A DNA stretch of 64,000 nucleotides, taken from Heterorhizobium halophytocola. GTDB taxonomy: Bacteria > Pseudomonadota > Alphaproteobacteria > Rhizobiales > Rhizobiaceae. A program made the position numbers and the translations under genes. Below, in pieces: positions 1 through 10,221 of this stretch. Where the stretch lies: the NCBI RefSeq assembly GCF_017873095.1, contig NZ_JAGGJU010000003.1, positions 62,001 through 126,000 on the forward strand, written 5' to 3'. Under the pieces are notes generated by a model. It ran no database searches. It saw only the letters and a program-made list of their open reading frames with translations, and was not told where the DNA came from. How positions within the stretch are numbered: the first letter of the stretch is position 1; every line of letters starts with the position of its first letter.

Positions 1-109
1 CTCGATCATGTCGTCTTTGGCCAGTGGTACTGAAGTGATGACGCCCGCAGGCGGGAGCCTGCACTGCCGATCCCGCCTGTCCTGGCCCTGTGATCCTAAG
101 CTCTAAGCT
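1..109. other. Window edge, no gene called
   Basis: No complete gene is visible. One plus-strand frame reads LDHVVFGQWY and then stops at 31-33, which could be the tail of a gene starting outside the window, but ten residues are too few to judge. A 9-base inverted repeat (48-56 with 71-79) lies just beyond the stop of the minus-strand glycosyltransferase gene and could end its transcript, although it has no T-run. A short direct repeat (ctctaag units) occupies about 97-115. Confidence 0.3.
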
Positions 110-1327
110 CTAAGCCTCTTCCGCGTCTGCCCTGACCGCTTGCTGGATCGCGTCCAGCACATCCGGCAGGGCGCTGTTGACCCGGCTCCAGCTCGGCATG
201 AACGGCGTGGCGTTCGGGCTTTCCAGATAGACATTGCCGGCATCGATCAGATTGGCGGCAAACAGTTCGACGGCCTGCTCCTCGCGATGGCGATCGGTGG
301 AGAGCCCGTTCATCAGCGCATCGTTGTAATAGGTCTCGACCAGATCGAGGGCGGTGCGGAAATAGGTGGCCTTCAGCGTGCGGAACGTATCCTGGCTGAA
401 CACCACGCCATCGGTCGCAAGCTTGCGGAACAGCGCCTTGGTGATGTCGACCGACATCCGGGACAGCCCCTTTGCCGCATCTTCGGGCGACAGTGGCTGA
501 TGCTTGTGGTCATAGGTGTCGGCAATGTCGACCTGGCAGATCGCATTGCTGGAATAATGGCGATAGACCTCCGACAGCACGCCGATTTCCAGCCCCCAGT
601 CGGAGGGAATGCGCAGGTCCGACAGCACATGGGCGCGCATGGCGAACTCGCCGGCCAGCGGATAGCGGAAGGCCTTCAGGTAGTCGATATAGGGATGGTG
701 GCCGACGACCTTTTCCAAGCTGAGCAGCAGCGGTGTGACCAGAAGCCGGGTGACGCGGCCATTCAGCGAATTGTCGGCGACGCGCGGATAATAGCCCTTG
801 GAAAACACGTAAGGGAAACGTGCATTGGCGACCGGATAGACAAGCCGGGCCAGCATTTCGCGTTTGTAGGTGACGATGTCGCAGTCGTGCAGGGCGACGA
901 CCCCGGCCGTGCGGGCGCCGAGCACATATCCCATGCAGAACCAGACATTGCGGCCCTTGCCGGGCTGATCGGGCGCCAGCGATTCGTCTTCCAGCTGCCG
1001 GTCGATCTCGCGCAGCCGCGGACCATCGTTCCACAGGATCACGTGTTTTTGCGGCAGGCGGGAGAAATATTCCTTGGCGTGCAGAAACTGGTCGCGGTCG
1101 GCCTGGTCGAGACCGATGACGATCTCCGAGATATAGGGGACCTCGGAGAGTTCCGAGACGATATGCTCCAGCGCCGGCTGCTCGAGTTCGGAATAGAGCG
1201 ACGGCAGGATCAGGGTGATCGGCCGGCTCTGGGAAAACGAAGCCAGTTCGCGCTCCATGCGCTCCAGCGAGCGTTCGCGCAGATTGTGCAGCGTGGCGAC
1301 GACGCCGTTCTGATGGAAGTCAGCCAA
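110..1327 (-). CDS. GT81-like glycosyltransferase, probable glucosyl/mannosyl-3-phosphoglycerate synthase
   Basis: 405 residues. It probably transfers a sugar from a nucleotide-sugar donor to 3-phosphoglycerate, giving the phosphorylated precursor of glucosylglycerate or mannosylglycerate, which are compatible solutes. Visible family features are a GT-A nucleotide-binding start (RPITLILPSLYSE, 35-47), GKGRNVW (123-129), a DxD-like HDCDI (147-151), YPLAGEFA (222-229) and DWGLEIG (243-249). Cytoplasmic, with no signal peptide. The start is TTG, supported by a strong AAGGGGAAA ribosome-binding site a few bases upstream; the next in-frame ATG is residue 24 and would trim the N-terminus. It lies 36 bases downstream of the HAD phosphatase gene, which fits the second step of the same pathway. 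Donor and acceptor are inferred from family and partner and cannot be read from the sequence. Confidence 0.72.
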   Translation of the reverse strand: MADFHQNGVVATLHNLRERSLERMERELASFSQSRPITLILPSLYSELEQPALEHIVSELSEVPYISEIVIGLDQADRDQFLHAKEYFSRLPQKHVILWNDGPRLREIDRQLEDESLAPDQPGKGRNVWFCMGYVLGARTAGVVALHDCDIVTYKREMLARLVYPVANARFPYVFSKGYYPRVADNSLNGRVTRLLVTPLLLSLEKVVGHHPYIDYLKAFRYPLAGEFAMRAHVLSDLRIPSDWGLEIGVLSEVYRHYSSNAICQVDIADTYDHKHQPLSPEDAAKGLSRMSVDITKALFRKLATDGVVFSQDTFRTLKATYFRTALDLVETYYNDALMNGLSTDRHREEQAVELFAANLIDAGNVYLESPNATPFMPSWSRVNSALPDVLDAIQQAVRADAEEA

Positions 1328-1363
1328 GTCTTTCCCCTTGTGATTGATGCAGGCGCTTGCGCT

Positions 1364-2140
1364 TCAGGAATTGTTGCGTGTCAGGTGGTCGAGGATCGTC
1401 CGGTTCCAGCCTTCGGGCCCTTCGGCCTTCGAACGCAGGATATGGCCATCCCGTTCCCGCTGTGTGACGGGAAGCGGAGAATGGGCGTTGTTGGCTATGA
1501 TAAACCCGTGATCGGCAGCCTCAAGCATGGCGAGATCGTTTTCGGCGTCTCCGAGCGCGATGGTGGTGACGGGGGCGTTGGAGAGCGCGCGGAAATGCGC
1601 GGCGACGGTCGCCATCGCGTCCGCCTTGGAGGTCTTCGGCATCAGGGTGAAGAAGCGTCCGCCCTGGGCTGCGCGAAAGCCGGCCGCATCGAGCCGCTCC
1701 AGAAGCGCCTGCCTTTGCGCATCGCTGCCGGAAAACAGGCCCGGTTCGGAAAACTGTCTTTGCCGCGCAAGCCTTGCCGCTTCGAGCGGCAGGCCGGTGC
1801 GCTGGGCGACTTCCGTATCGCTCCAATCGCCGAAGCCTGAAAAACACGCCCGCAGCGGCTGCGGAAGATCGGCGAGAAAGCGCCGCAGGTCGCCGTAGCA
1901 CTGACGGATCTCGGTGTCGCCCGAAAGACCGACCACACCGGCACCGTTCTCCACGATCATCGGCCATGCGATACCGATCGCCTGGGCGATCGGCCGCATC
2001 TCGGCTTCCGTCTTGCTGCTGGCAAGGACCAACGGAATGCCGTCACGCTTCAGGCGGTCGAGGGCAGGGCGGGCGGCGTCGAAACTGTAGGTCTCGTGGT
2101 CGAGAAGGGTTCCGTCGAGATCGGAAAAGACGACATTCAT
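1364..2140 (-). CDS. HAD-IIB phosphatase, mannosyl-3-phosphoglycerate phosphatase family
   Basis: 258 residues. It carries the HAD motifs DLDGTLLD (7-14, nucleophile D7 and general acid D9), SSKT (41-44) and GDAEND (197-202), with the type IIB cap between motifs II and III. The family removes phosphate from mannosyl- or glucosyl-3-phosphoglycerate. The neighbouring glycosyltransferase would make that substrate, so the pair looks like a complete two-step route to a glycosylglycerate solute. Its ATG overlaps the stop of rlmB by four bases (ATGA), implying translational coupling in the order rlmB, phosphatase, glycosyltransferase. Glucosyl versus mannosyl specificity cannot be told here. Other HAD-IIB sugar phosphatases are the main alternative. 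Confidence 0.75.
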   Translation of the reverse strand: MNVVFSDLDGTLLDHETYSFDAARPALDRLKRDGIPLVLASSKTEAEMRPIAQAIGIAWPMIVENGAGVVGLSGDTEIRQCYGDLRRFLADLPQPLRACFSGFGDWSDTEVAQRTGLPLEAARLARQRQFSEPGLFSGSDAQRQALLERLDAAGFRAAQGGRFFTLMPKTSKADAMATVAAHFRALSNAPVTTIALGDAENDLAMLEAADHGFIIANNAHSPLPVTQRERDGHILRSKAEGPEGWNRTILDHLTRNNS

Positions 2141-3018
2141 GCCTTGGATTTATGCAGATAGTGGCGCGTGGCGTAAAGCGCGATGGCTGCGGCATTGGAG
2201 ACATTCAGCGATTTGATCGCGCCCGGCATGTCGAGACGGGCAAGGGCGCCAACGGTTTCGCGGGTCTTCTGGCGCAGTCCCTTGCCTTCCGATCCGAGCA
2301 CCAGCGCCACCCGATCACCGGCAAACGCACCCTCGATTGCCTCAGGTCCTTCCGAATCGAGGCCGACCGACTGGAAACCGAGCTTGTGCAGCTCGCCGAG
2401 CGCGTCGGCCAGATTGGTGACCTGGATATAGGGGATCATCTCCAGCGCGCCGGAGGCCGACTTGGCCAGCACGCCCGATTCGGTCGGCGAATGGCGCTGC
2501 GTGGTGATCACCGCGCCGGCCCCGAAGGCGACGGCGGTGCGCATGATCGCGCCGACATTGTGCGGGTCGGTCACCTGGTCGAGCACCAGCAGCATGGGGC
2601 TGTCCTTCAGCGCCTCCAGCCGGCGCACGGGCAGCGGCCGCGTTTCCAGCATCACGCCCTGGTGGATCGCGTCGGGCCCGAGCGCCTTGTCGATGTCCTG
2701 CGGCGAGACGATCTCGACCGGAAAGGCCGGCGCCTTTTCCGATCCGAGCTCCAGCCGGTCGAGCGCGTTCTTCGTCACCGACAGCTTGATGATCTTGCGG
2801 GCGGGGTTGTCGAGGGCCGCGCGCACCGTATGCAGGCCGTAGAGAAACACCTGGTCGGGCGCGATCTTCGGCGGCGTCCACTTGTCGGCGCCGTCGCGGC
2901 GCTTCCTGTTCTGGGGCGGTGTCGGGATCTCGCCGCGCTCGCGCTTCTTGTCGCGCACGGCGCGTCTCAGGGTGGCGTAGTGGCTGTCCTTGCCGGACGG
3001 GTCGTTGTCTTTGCTCAT
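2137..3018 (-). CDS. rlmB: 23S rRNA (guanosine-2'-O-)-methyltransferase RlmB, TrmH/SpoU family
   Basis: 293 residues. It methylates the 2'-hydroxyl of the conserved G2251 in the P-loop of 23S rRNA using S-adenosylmethionine. The basic, low-complexity N-terminal tail (1-50) is typical of rhizobial versions. A substrate-binding domain (about 55-130) follows, then the SpoU knot with motif 1 LDQVTDPHNVGAIMR (146-160), motif 2 LGSEGKGL (241-248) and motif 3 SLNVSNA (270-276). ATG start. It is divergent from the tRNA-Tyr promoter at 3121, as is common in Rhizobiaceae. The gene opens an apparent operon with the HAD phosphatase and glycosyltransferase. Confidence 0.9.
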   Translation of the reverse strand: MSKDNDPSGKDSHYATLRRAVRDKKRERGEIPTPPQNRKRRDGADKWTPPKIAPDQVFLYGLHTVRAALDNPARKIIKLSVTKNALDRLELGSEKAPAFPVEIVSPQDIDKALGPDAIHQGVMLETRPLPVRRLEALKDSPMLLVLDQVTDPHNVGAIMRTAVAFGAGAVITTQRHSPTESGVLAKSASGALEMIPYIQVTNLADALGELHKLGFQSVGLDSEGPEAIEGAFAGDRVALVLGSEGKGLRQKTRETVGALARLDMPGAIKSLNVSNAAAIALYATRHYLHKSKA

Positions 3019-3120
3019 GGCGCCTTATAGCTTTTGCCGGGGAAGCCGCCTAGTCCCGCAGCGTCAATGGACTTCCTCCACAGCCCGAATTTTTTTGCAG
3101 TTTTTTTGTCCGCCCTCGTG

Positions 3121-3149
3121 TTGACATCTCACAGATGGCCCGGCATATA
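3121..3149 (+). promoter_or_regulatory. Sigma70-type promoter for the tRNA-Tyr/tRNA-Gly (tuf) unit
   Basis: Perfect -35 hexamer TTGACA at 3121-3126, a 17-base spacer, and a -10 CATATA at 3144-3149. Transcription would start near 3156, about 70 bases before tRNA-Tyr. It is the best-matching promoter I found in the window and sits where a tRNA or tuf operon promoter is expected. Confidence 0.7.
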
Positions 3150-3227
3150 CCCGCCGCAGATCGAAGGGCCAAACGCCTCGACGATCTGACGACTGATTAG
3201 CTTGGTCGCACGATCCAGACGAATACT

Positions 3228-3312
3228 GGAGGGATGCCCGAGTGGTTAAAGGGGACGGACTGTAAATCCGTTGGCTACGCCTACGTTGGTTCAAATCCAA
3301 CTCCCTCCACCA
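3228..3312 (+). tRNA. tRNA-Tyr (GTA)
   Basis: 85 bases including encoded CCA (3310-3312). The acceptor stem GGAGGGA (3228-3234) pairs with TCCCTCC (3302-3308). The anticodon loop CTGTAAA holds GTA at 3262-3264, closed by ACGGA/TCCGT. The long variable arm is expected for a type II tRNA-Tyr. The T-arm GGTTCAAATCC is present. It is followed after 21 bases by tRNA-Gly, a conserved pairing upstream of tuf. Confidence 0.96.
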
Positions 3313-3333
3313 TTCGTCCTTGGATCGAACACC

Positions 3334-3407
3334 GCGGGTATAGCTCAATGGTAGAGCAGCAGCCTTCCAAGCTGAATACGCGGGTTCGATTCCCGCTACC
3401 CGCTCCA
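3334..3407 (+). tRNA. tRNA-Gly (TCC)
   Basis: 74 bases with encoded CCA (3405-3407). The acceptor GCGGGTA (3334-3340) pairs with TACCCGC (3397-3403). The anticodon loop CTTCCAA holds TCC at 3366-3368. Likely cotranscribed with tRNA-Tyr from the promoter at 3121. Confidence 0.96.
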
Positions 3408-3532
3408 GTTCCTTACCGCCTGACATCTCTCGCCGACCATCCAGTCTTCTTGCCTGCCGCGACAGGGGAGGTGCGGACATAGTTTGGCCTGTTGCCTGCG
3501 GGGGTGGCGGGTCTCGGCAAGGAAGCAAGCCC

Positions 3533-3715
3533 ATGATCCTGTCTGTCCCCGCCATTGCGGCCATCTCGCTCGGCCTGTCGGGCCTCAATGCCTTTTTCGG
3601 CAAGAATCGGCTGAAGCTGATCACCCGCAAGCTGCTTTATCTGGTGGTCGGTTTCTTTCTTCTCTTCGTTGTGCTGATGGCGGTCGATCTTGCCGGTTAC
3701 GAGTTCATCCGCTGA
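3533..3715 (+). CDS. Small two-helix membrane protein, unknown function
   Basis: 60 residues, not recognised. Two hydrophobic stretches are visible: 1-20 (MILSVPAIAAISLGLSGLNA) and about 35-52 (LYLVVGFFLLFVVLMAVD), separated by a basic hinge (KNRLKLITRK), so both ends probably face the periplasm or the N-terminal segment is a leader. An AAGGA-like ribosome-binding site lies about 9 bases before the ATG. It sits between tRNA-Gly and tuf in the same direction and may ride on the tRNA transcript. Coding status is moderate: the length is short, but the membrane pattern is coherent. Confidence 0.5.
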   Translation: MILSVPAIAAISLGLSGLNAFFGKNRLKLITRKLLYLVVGFFLLFVVLMAVDLAGYEFIR

Positions 3716-4072
3716 ACTGTCGGCCGAGGGGGCAGGGCGCGGTGCTGCGACGTGCACGGCCTTCGCCTGTATCGTCGGGCACGGCGTCAGGGCAGGAGAG
3801 GGGCAAAAACCGCGGCAAGGCCGGTCTTTCTGGCCCAATTGTCGCTCCGCCACGACACGCTTGATCGCCGCAGGGTTCCGGCATCCGGCGCCGCCGGCGC
3901 ATGACTGCGTCCGCCACGGCGAAACCTGTTGATCTGGAAGGGCGATCGTCGCGGCGCGGTCTGTCGAGCGCCGATCAATTAAGTCTTGCGCATTCCAGAC
4001 AGAAGCCTTAAACGGCGACACCAAACCGGTTCGCCGGGGCCAACCTAATTTCGATTAGTAGGAAACATACAG
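3716..4072 (+). other. tuf1 upstream region
   Basis: 357 bases without a convincing gene. A possible promoter element (TTGCGC, 17 bases, TAAACG) ends about 60 bases before tuf, but both hexamers are weak. A plausible ribosome-binding site (TAGGAAA) lies about 11 bases upstream of the tuf ATG. The sequence differs completely from the region before the second tuf, so the near-identity of the two copies stops at the start codon. Confidence 0.4.
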
Positions 4073-5248
<1,176 letters not shown>

Positions 5249-5273
5249 TCCTTCTCCCTTCGGGGATGATGAG

Positions 5274-5304
5274 GAGCCCCGCCGGAAACGGCGGGGCTCT
5301 TTTC
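5274..5304 (+). terminator. Rho-independent terminator of tuf1
   Basis: An 11-base perfect stem (5274-5284 with 5289-5299) capped by a GAAA tetraloop and followed by TTTT at 5300-5303. Confidence 0.9.
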
Positions 5305-5769
5305 ATTTGCGGCCGGGCGCGGTGTGCGGCAAGGGGTATCCGCTGCCAGCAGGTCGTTCAGTTGTTGTCGCCCCTGAAGCCCCCGCATGGGCTTCGCGGT
5401 CGCTTGGTCCCGGCCTCTCGCCCGCCCAGCAGTTCGTTCGGTTATGGCCAGTTGCTTTCCCGTCGGCCTCCACCGCCAGCGCAAGGCCGGATCACCCGAC
5501 GCAAATATCGTTACGAGACGAAAATCTATAACGATACCGCGGTCTCATGAATGTCGTGTGATGGCCTGAGGACCTGGTTGCCGCCTGTCCGTGTCGCGTC
5601 TCCCCGTGCCGGACCTGTTGTCCTCCGGCACCAGGTCGCGCACGAATTGTCATCCGGCACGATTTTTGCTTGGTCTCTTTCGCGTTGCAGCGTATATCTG
5701 TGCCTCGAGATTGGTGGTTCCGGGCGTCCTCCGGTTCCGTCGAGGCGGACTGAAAAAACGACGGTTCTT
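5305..5769. other. Intergenic region between tuf1 and the secreted hypothetical gene
   Basis: 465 bases. No gene is supported: a reading frame open from 5551 continues into the next gene, but its first 73 residues look noncoding. Visible structure is an inverted repeat TATCGTTA/TAACGATA (5506-5513 with 5529-5536, 15-base spacer) in a locally AT-rich patch, which could be an operator. The stretch just before the next ATG carries GACTGAAAAAACG but no strong promoter. Confidence 0.35.
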
Positions 5770-6441
5770 ATGATGAAGTCAAAGGCCTGTGCGGCGGTAG
5801 CGGCGCTTGTGACTCTTTCTGTAGGCATTGCCAGCTATGGCGTGCACGCGGCATTCGCGGACGATGTGCCCCTGGTGTGGAGCGCGTCTAAGGTCGGCGA
5901 TACGGCGGCGGGCTTTACCGCCGGCCTGCGGCTGGGCGTCCTGCCCGTGCCGACAACGGTGACCGCAAGCACCACGGTCACCGGCACCGGCGCCGGGCGT
6001 GTCCGGCTTGCCGACACGCCGCTGATCCTCACCGGCACCATGCATCTGACGCCGGACCGGGCGGTCGACTGGGGGCGTTCGGCAACGGTTGCCGCCACCT
6101 ATGATGCCCAGGCCGAGCAGGGCGTGCTCAGCCTCAGCGAGACCCGCGAATGGCTGTCGAACGATGATCTGTCCCTGCGCTCCAGCCGCACGGTCCGCGC
6201 GGTCGCAAGCGCCGGAGACGGCATGGGGGTCTCGGCTAGCCAAAGTCTTTCGATCGATCTGCAGCGCTTCTCCACCCAGATCTCGACCTCGGCAGTCTAT
6301 GATTCCTTTTCGCGCGAAATGACCGGCAATGTCGGTATCCGCCGCCAGGTCGGCAGCGAATTCTCGGTCAACCTGTCGATCGCCAATCCCTGGTCGGCGG
6401 CCACACCCTCTGTGGCTGCGCGCTTCGACCGCAAATGGTGA
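5770..6441 (+). CDS. Secreted or outer-membrane hypothetical protein
   Basis: 223 residues from the first of two adjacent ATGs. The N-terminus MMKSKACAAVAALVTLSVG looks like a Sec signal peptide, with a likely cleavage site at or near AAFA-DD (about residue 30). The mature part is rich in Ser, Thr, Ala and Val with alternating polar and hydrophobic residues (for example TTVTASTTVTGTGAGRVRL), and ends in an aromatic-containing RFDRKW. This suggests beta structure, possibly a small barrel or beta-sandwich envelope protein. I do not recognise the family. The open frame extends upstream to 5551, but the signal peptide supports the start chosen. It lies between tuf1 and tRNA-Trp, which are often closer together, so it may be a lineage-specific insertion. 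Confidence 0.65.
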   Translation: MMKSKACAAVAALVTLSVGIASYGVHAAFADDVPLVWSASKVGDTAAGFTAGLRLGVLPVPTTVTASTTVTGTGAGRVRLADTPLILTGTMHLTPDRAVDWGRSATVAATYDAQAEQGVLSLSETREWLSNDDLSLRSSRTVRAVASAGDGMGVSASQSLSIDLQRFSTQISTSAVYDSFSREMTGNVGIRRQVGSEFSVNLSIANPWSAATPSVAARFDRKW

Positions 6442-6566
6442 CGGCATTCGCTGTGCGGATTGCGAAAACTTGCAAAAATGGTCTTGCCAATCTTTCCGTC
6501 GCACCGTAAAGGGAGCGCCGTGATGACGGATCCAGCGGCTTCGGTTTGCAGGTGTCCATTTTCGCT

Positions 6567-6642
<76 letters not shown>

Positions 6643-6718
6643 GTCTTCACGTCGTTGGCGCTGCAACTGGCTGCCGCGGAGTGGGGAAGGGCTGAGCCGA
6701 CTGATTTGGGTCTGCCAC

Positions 6719-6747
6719 TTGCGCAATCTTGAATCGGTCGTTATGTA
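6719..6747 (+). promoter_or_regulatory. Candidate promoter for secE-nusG
   Basis: A -35-like TTGCGC (6719-6724), a 17-base spacer and a -10-like TATGTA (6742-6747). The predicted start is about 70 bases before secE. Each hexamer matches the consensus at four of six positions, so this is plausible but not strong; secE could also be read from the tRNA-Trp promoter. Confidence 0.45.
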
Positions 6748-6822
6748 GGCACAAAACGGACACGCGGTGCGTGGAGCTGAATAGTTCGGCTTTACGCGCC
6801 GTAGTCGTATGAGCAGAAGTCA

Positions 6823-7023
6823 ATGGCATCGAAGACGAATCCCTTCACGTTTCTGCAGCAGGTGCGTGCTGAAACGGCGAAAGTAACGTGGCCCTCCCGT
6901 CGCGAGACGATGATCTCGACGGCGATGGTGCTTGTCATGGTCATCTTTGCGGCGCTGTTTTTCTTTGCGGCTGACCAGCTTATCGGCTGGGCAATCAGCT
7001 TCGTGCTGAACGTCAGCAATTAA
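6823..7023 (+). CDS. secE: Preprotein translocase subunit SecE
   Basis: 66 residues, the short single-span form usual in alphaproteobacteria. It clamps SecY in the SecYEG channel of the inner membrane. The conserved amphipathic segment KVTWPSRRET (20-29) precedes one transmembrane helix (about 31-60). nusG follows 17 bases later in the conserved secE-nusG pair. Confidence 0.95.
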   Translation: MASKTNPFTFLQQVRAETAKVTWPSRRETMISTAMVLVMVIFAALFFFAADQLIGWAISFVLNVSN

Positions 7024-7040
7024 ATCAGGCGGAGGCTTCC

Positions 7041-7571
7041 ATGGCGGTGCGTTGGTACATTGTTCACGCATATTCGAATTTCGAGAAGAAGGTTGCCGAG
7101 TCTATCGAGGAAAAGGCGCGCCAGAAGGGCCTGTCCCATCTCTTCGACAAGATCCTCGTGCCGACCGAAAAGGTGGTGGAAGTGCGCCGTGGCCGCAAGG
7201 TCGATAGCGAGCGCAAGTTCTTCCCCGGCTATGTGATGGTCCGCGCCGAGCTGACCGACGAAGCCTATCATCTGATCAAGAATACCCCGAAGGTCACGGG
7301 CTTTCTCGGTTCCGACAGCAAGCCGGTTCCGATCCCGGACTTCGAGGCCGAGCGCATCCTGGGCCAGGTCCAGGAAGGTGTCGAGCGTCCGAAGTCTTCC
7401 GTCTCCTTCGAGATCGGCGAACAGGTTCGCGTCTCCGACGGTCCCTTCGCCTCGTTCAACGGCGTCGTTCAGGATGTCGACGAGGAGCGTTCGCGCCTCA
7501 AGGTCGAAGTGTCGATCTTCGGTCGTGCGACCCCGGTCGAACTGGAATACGCTCAGGTCGAAAAGGTCTGA
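7041..7571 (+). CDS. nusG: Transcription elongation/antitermination factor NusG
   Basis: 176 residues. It binds RNA polymerase and links it to Rho or to ribosomal protein S10. The NGN domain covers about 4-115 with RWYIVHAYSNFEKKV and FFPGYVMV (60-67); the KOW domain lies at about 126-175, containing FASFNGVVQ. ATG start with a GGCGGAGG ribosome-binding site. A short GAAA-capped hairpin (7580-7595) lies directly after the stop, with no T-run. Confidence 0.97.
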   Translation: MAVRWYIVHAYSNFEKKVAESIEEKARQKGLSHLFDKILVPTEKVVEVRRGRKVDSERKFFPGYVMVRAELTDEAYHLIKNTPKVTGFLGSDSKPVPIPDFEAERILGQVQEGVERPKSSVSFEIGEQVRVSDGPFASFNGVVQDVDEERSRLKVEVSIFGRATPVELEYAQVEKV

Positions 7572-7723
7572 GCGACTTGGGAGTGGAAACACTCCGACCC
7601 CGCGTGGAAGCTCGGGCGATCTTTTAAGCCGGATCGTCGAACAGCGCACCACGCAACCGCAGCCGCCGGCATGTCCGGCATGAAGGGGCCGGGCAACCGG
7701 TCCGATGAGAAAGGCAGAGAGAT
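7572..7723 (+). promoter_or_regulatory. rplK-rplA leader, candidate L1 autoregulatory region
   Basis: 152 bases. It contains a GGAGTG-GAAA-CACTCC hairpin (7580-7595) and, close to rplK, a GC-rich structured stretch (about 7680-7710). In many bacteria L1 represses its own operon by binding a leader that mimics its 23S rRNA site. I infer that role from position only and could not match the L1 motif with certainty. Confidence 0.3.
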
Positions 7724-8155
7724 ATGGCTAAGAAAGTTGCAGGCCAGCTCAAGCTTCAGGTCAAGGCAGGATCGGCAAACCCGTCCCCGCCGATCGGCCC
7801 GGCGCTTGGTCAGCGCGGCATCAACATTATGGAATTCTGCAAGGCGTTCAATGCCGCCACGCAGGAAATGGAAAAGGGCATGCCGATCCCGGTCGTCATC
7901 ACCTATTACCAGGACAAGTCCTTCAACTTCATCATGAAGCAGCCGCCGGTCAGCTACTTCCTGAAGAAGGAAGCAAAGCTGACGTCCGGCTCGAAGACTC
8001 CGGGCAAGGGCGCCGCTGCCGGCAAGATCACCAAGGATCAGGTCCGCACGATCGCCGAAGCCAAGATGAAGGATCTCAACGCCGCTGATATCGACGGCGC
8101 AATGGCCATGATCGAGGGCTCCGCCCGCGCCATGGGCCTGGAAGTGGTAGGTTGA
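7724..8155 (+). CDS. rplK: 50S ribosomal protein L11
   Basis: 143 residues, the usual length. It forms the base of the GTPase-associated stalk with 23S rRNA. The N-terminal domain shows [17 protein letters not shown], with the proline-rich switch that contacts factors and thiopeptides; the C-terminal rRNA-binding domain follows. It starts 152 bases after nusG and its stop overlaps the start region of rplA. Confidence 0.98.
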   Translation: MAKKVAGQLKLQVKAGSANPSPPIGPALGQRGINIMEFCKAFNAATQEMEKGMPIPVVITYYQDKSFNFIMKQPPVSYFLKKEAKLTSGSKTPGKGAAAGKITKDQVRTIAEAKMKDLNAADIDGAMAMIEGSARAMGLEVVG

Positions 8156-8157
8156 TG

Positions 8158-8853
<696 letters not shown>

Positions 8854-9206
8854 CCAGTTTTCAGGCGCCGCCGGTCACTCCGGCGGCGTCGATCAGAATT
8901 CCCGACCCTTCGGGGCCGGGAATGTCCGGTGTCAAAGCCGGACACTCCTGTCCGAGATTGCAGGCGGCCTTCGGGCCTTAATCGTAAAGTCTGCATGAGA
9001 CGGGTAAGACCCGAGATTTTTAAAACGTCTGATGACGTGTTGATGTCCGGTTCGAGCCTTGTGTGCCTTGTGCACTGGAGTTTTCTCCGGTGTGAAGGGG
9101 ACAGGATCCTCACGCGTCGCGCGGGATCCTCTTTTAGAAGAGTTCCCTCGGGGCGAAAGGCAACCCGGCAGGTCCAGTCATTGGTCCTGCCTACTGGAGA
9201 CAGACA
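8854..9206 (+). promoter_or_regulatory. rplJ-rplL leader with several hairpins (L10 leader candidate)
   Basis: 353 bases with no gene. In order: a perfect 9-base stem (8866-8874 with 8880-8888), an imperfect TTCCCG/CGGGAA hairpin near 8898-8922, a GTCCGG/CCGGAC hairpin near 8924-8943, a GGATCC-based stem near 9108-9130, and a 9-pair stem with one T-T mismatch (9167-9175 with 9183-9191) just before the ribosome-binding site. L10 with L7/L12 represses its operon by binding a leader in many bacteria, and the 9100-9195 part is where such an element should lie. None of the hairpins has a T-run, so they look like RNA control or processing sites and not terminators. Confidence 0.45.
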
Positions 9207-9725
9207 GTGGAAAGAGCGGAAAAACGCGAATTCGTCACGGAGCTGACCGAGGTCTTCAAGACTTCCGGCTCGGTTGTTGTGGCCCACTATGCTGGTGTTA
9301 CGGTTGCGCAGATGAACGATTTTCGTTCGAGAATGCGCGCAGCTGGCGGCACCGTCAAAGTCGCGAAGAACCGTCTGGCCAAGATCGCTCTTCAGGGCAC
9401 GGAGTCGGAAGGGATCGTTGATCTCTTCCAGGGTCAGACGCTGATTGCATACAGCGAAGACCCGATCACGGCTCCGAAAGTCGTCATGGATTTCGCCAAG
9501 ACCAACGAGAAGATCGTTGTCCTGGGCGGCGCCATGGGTTCAACCATGCTCGATGCGGATGCTGTGAAGTCGCTTGCGACCTTGCCGTCTCTCGACGAGC
9601 TGCGTGCGAAGCTGCTGGGCATGATCCAGACACCGGCTACCCGCATCGCAGGGGTTGTTCAGGCACCCGCAAGCCAGCTTGCGCGCGTGTTTTCGGCCTA
9701 CGCCAAGAAGGACGAAGCCGCTTGA
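9207..9725 (+). CDS. rplJ: 50S ribosomal protein L10
   Basis: 172 residues. L10 anchors the L7/L12 dimers of the ribosomal stalk. The start is GTG, giving [13 protein letters not shown], the expected rhizobial N-terminus, with a CTGGAGA ribosome-binding site. The C-terminal helix ([19 protein letters not shown]) is the L7/L12 docking segment. A weak start codon behind a structured leader fits tight translational control. Confidence 0.97.
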   Translation: MERAEKREFVTELTEVFKTSGSVVVAHYAGVTVAQMNDFRSRMRAAGGTVKVAKNRLAKIALQGTESEGIVDLFQGQTLIAYSEDPITAPKVVMDFAKTNEKIVVLGGAMGSTMLDADAVKSLATLPSLDELRAKLLGMIQTPATRIAGVVQAPASQLARVFSAYAKKDEAA

Positions 9726-9785
9726 GGCGGTTTTTCGCTGTAATTTCAAACCCAGTTCGAACCGAACACCAAAGGAACTATCAAA

Positions 9786-10160
<375 letters not shown>

Positions 10161-10170
10161 TTCGAGATTT

Positions 10171-10206
10171 CGGTCGGGAGAGGGCGGTTTCGCCCTCTCC
10201 CGACCG
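10171..10206 (+). promoter_or_regulatory. 16-base perfect stem-loop after rplL (attenuator or processing site)
   Basis: A perfect 16-pair stem (10171-10186 with 10191-10206) with a GTTT loop, followed by the weakly T-rich GCATTTCCTCT. The position matches the attenuator that lowers rpoBC expression relative to rplJL in other bacteria. The T-run is too poor for a full terminator. Confidence 0.6.
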
Positions 10207-10221
10207 GCATTTCCTCTGATG

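Noticed and set aside
140..1840. Long plus-strand frame opposite the glycosyltransferase and phosphatase
   Set aside because: The minus-strand genes carry recognisable motifs and the plus frame does not.
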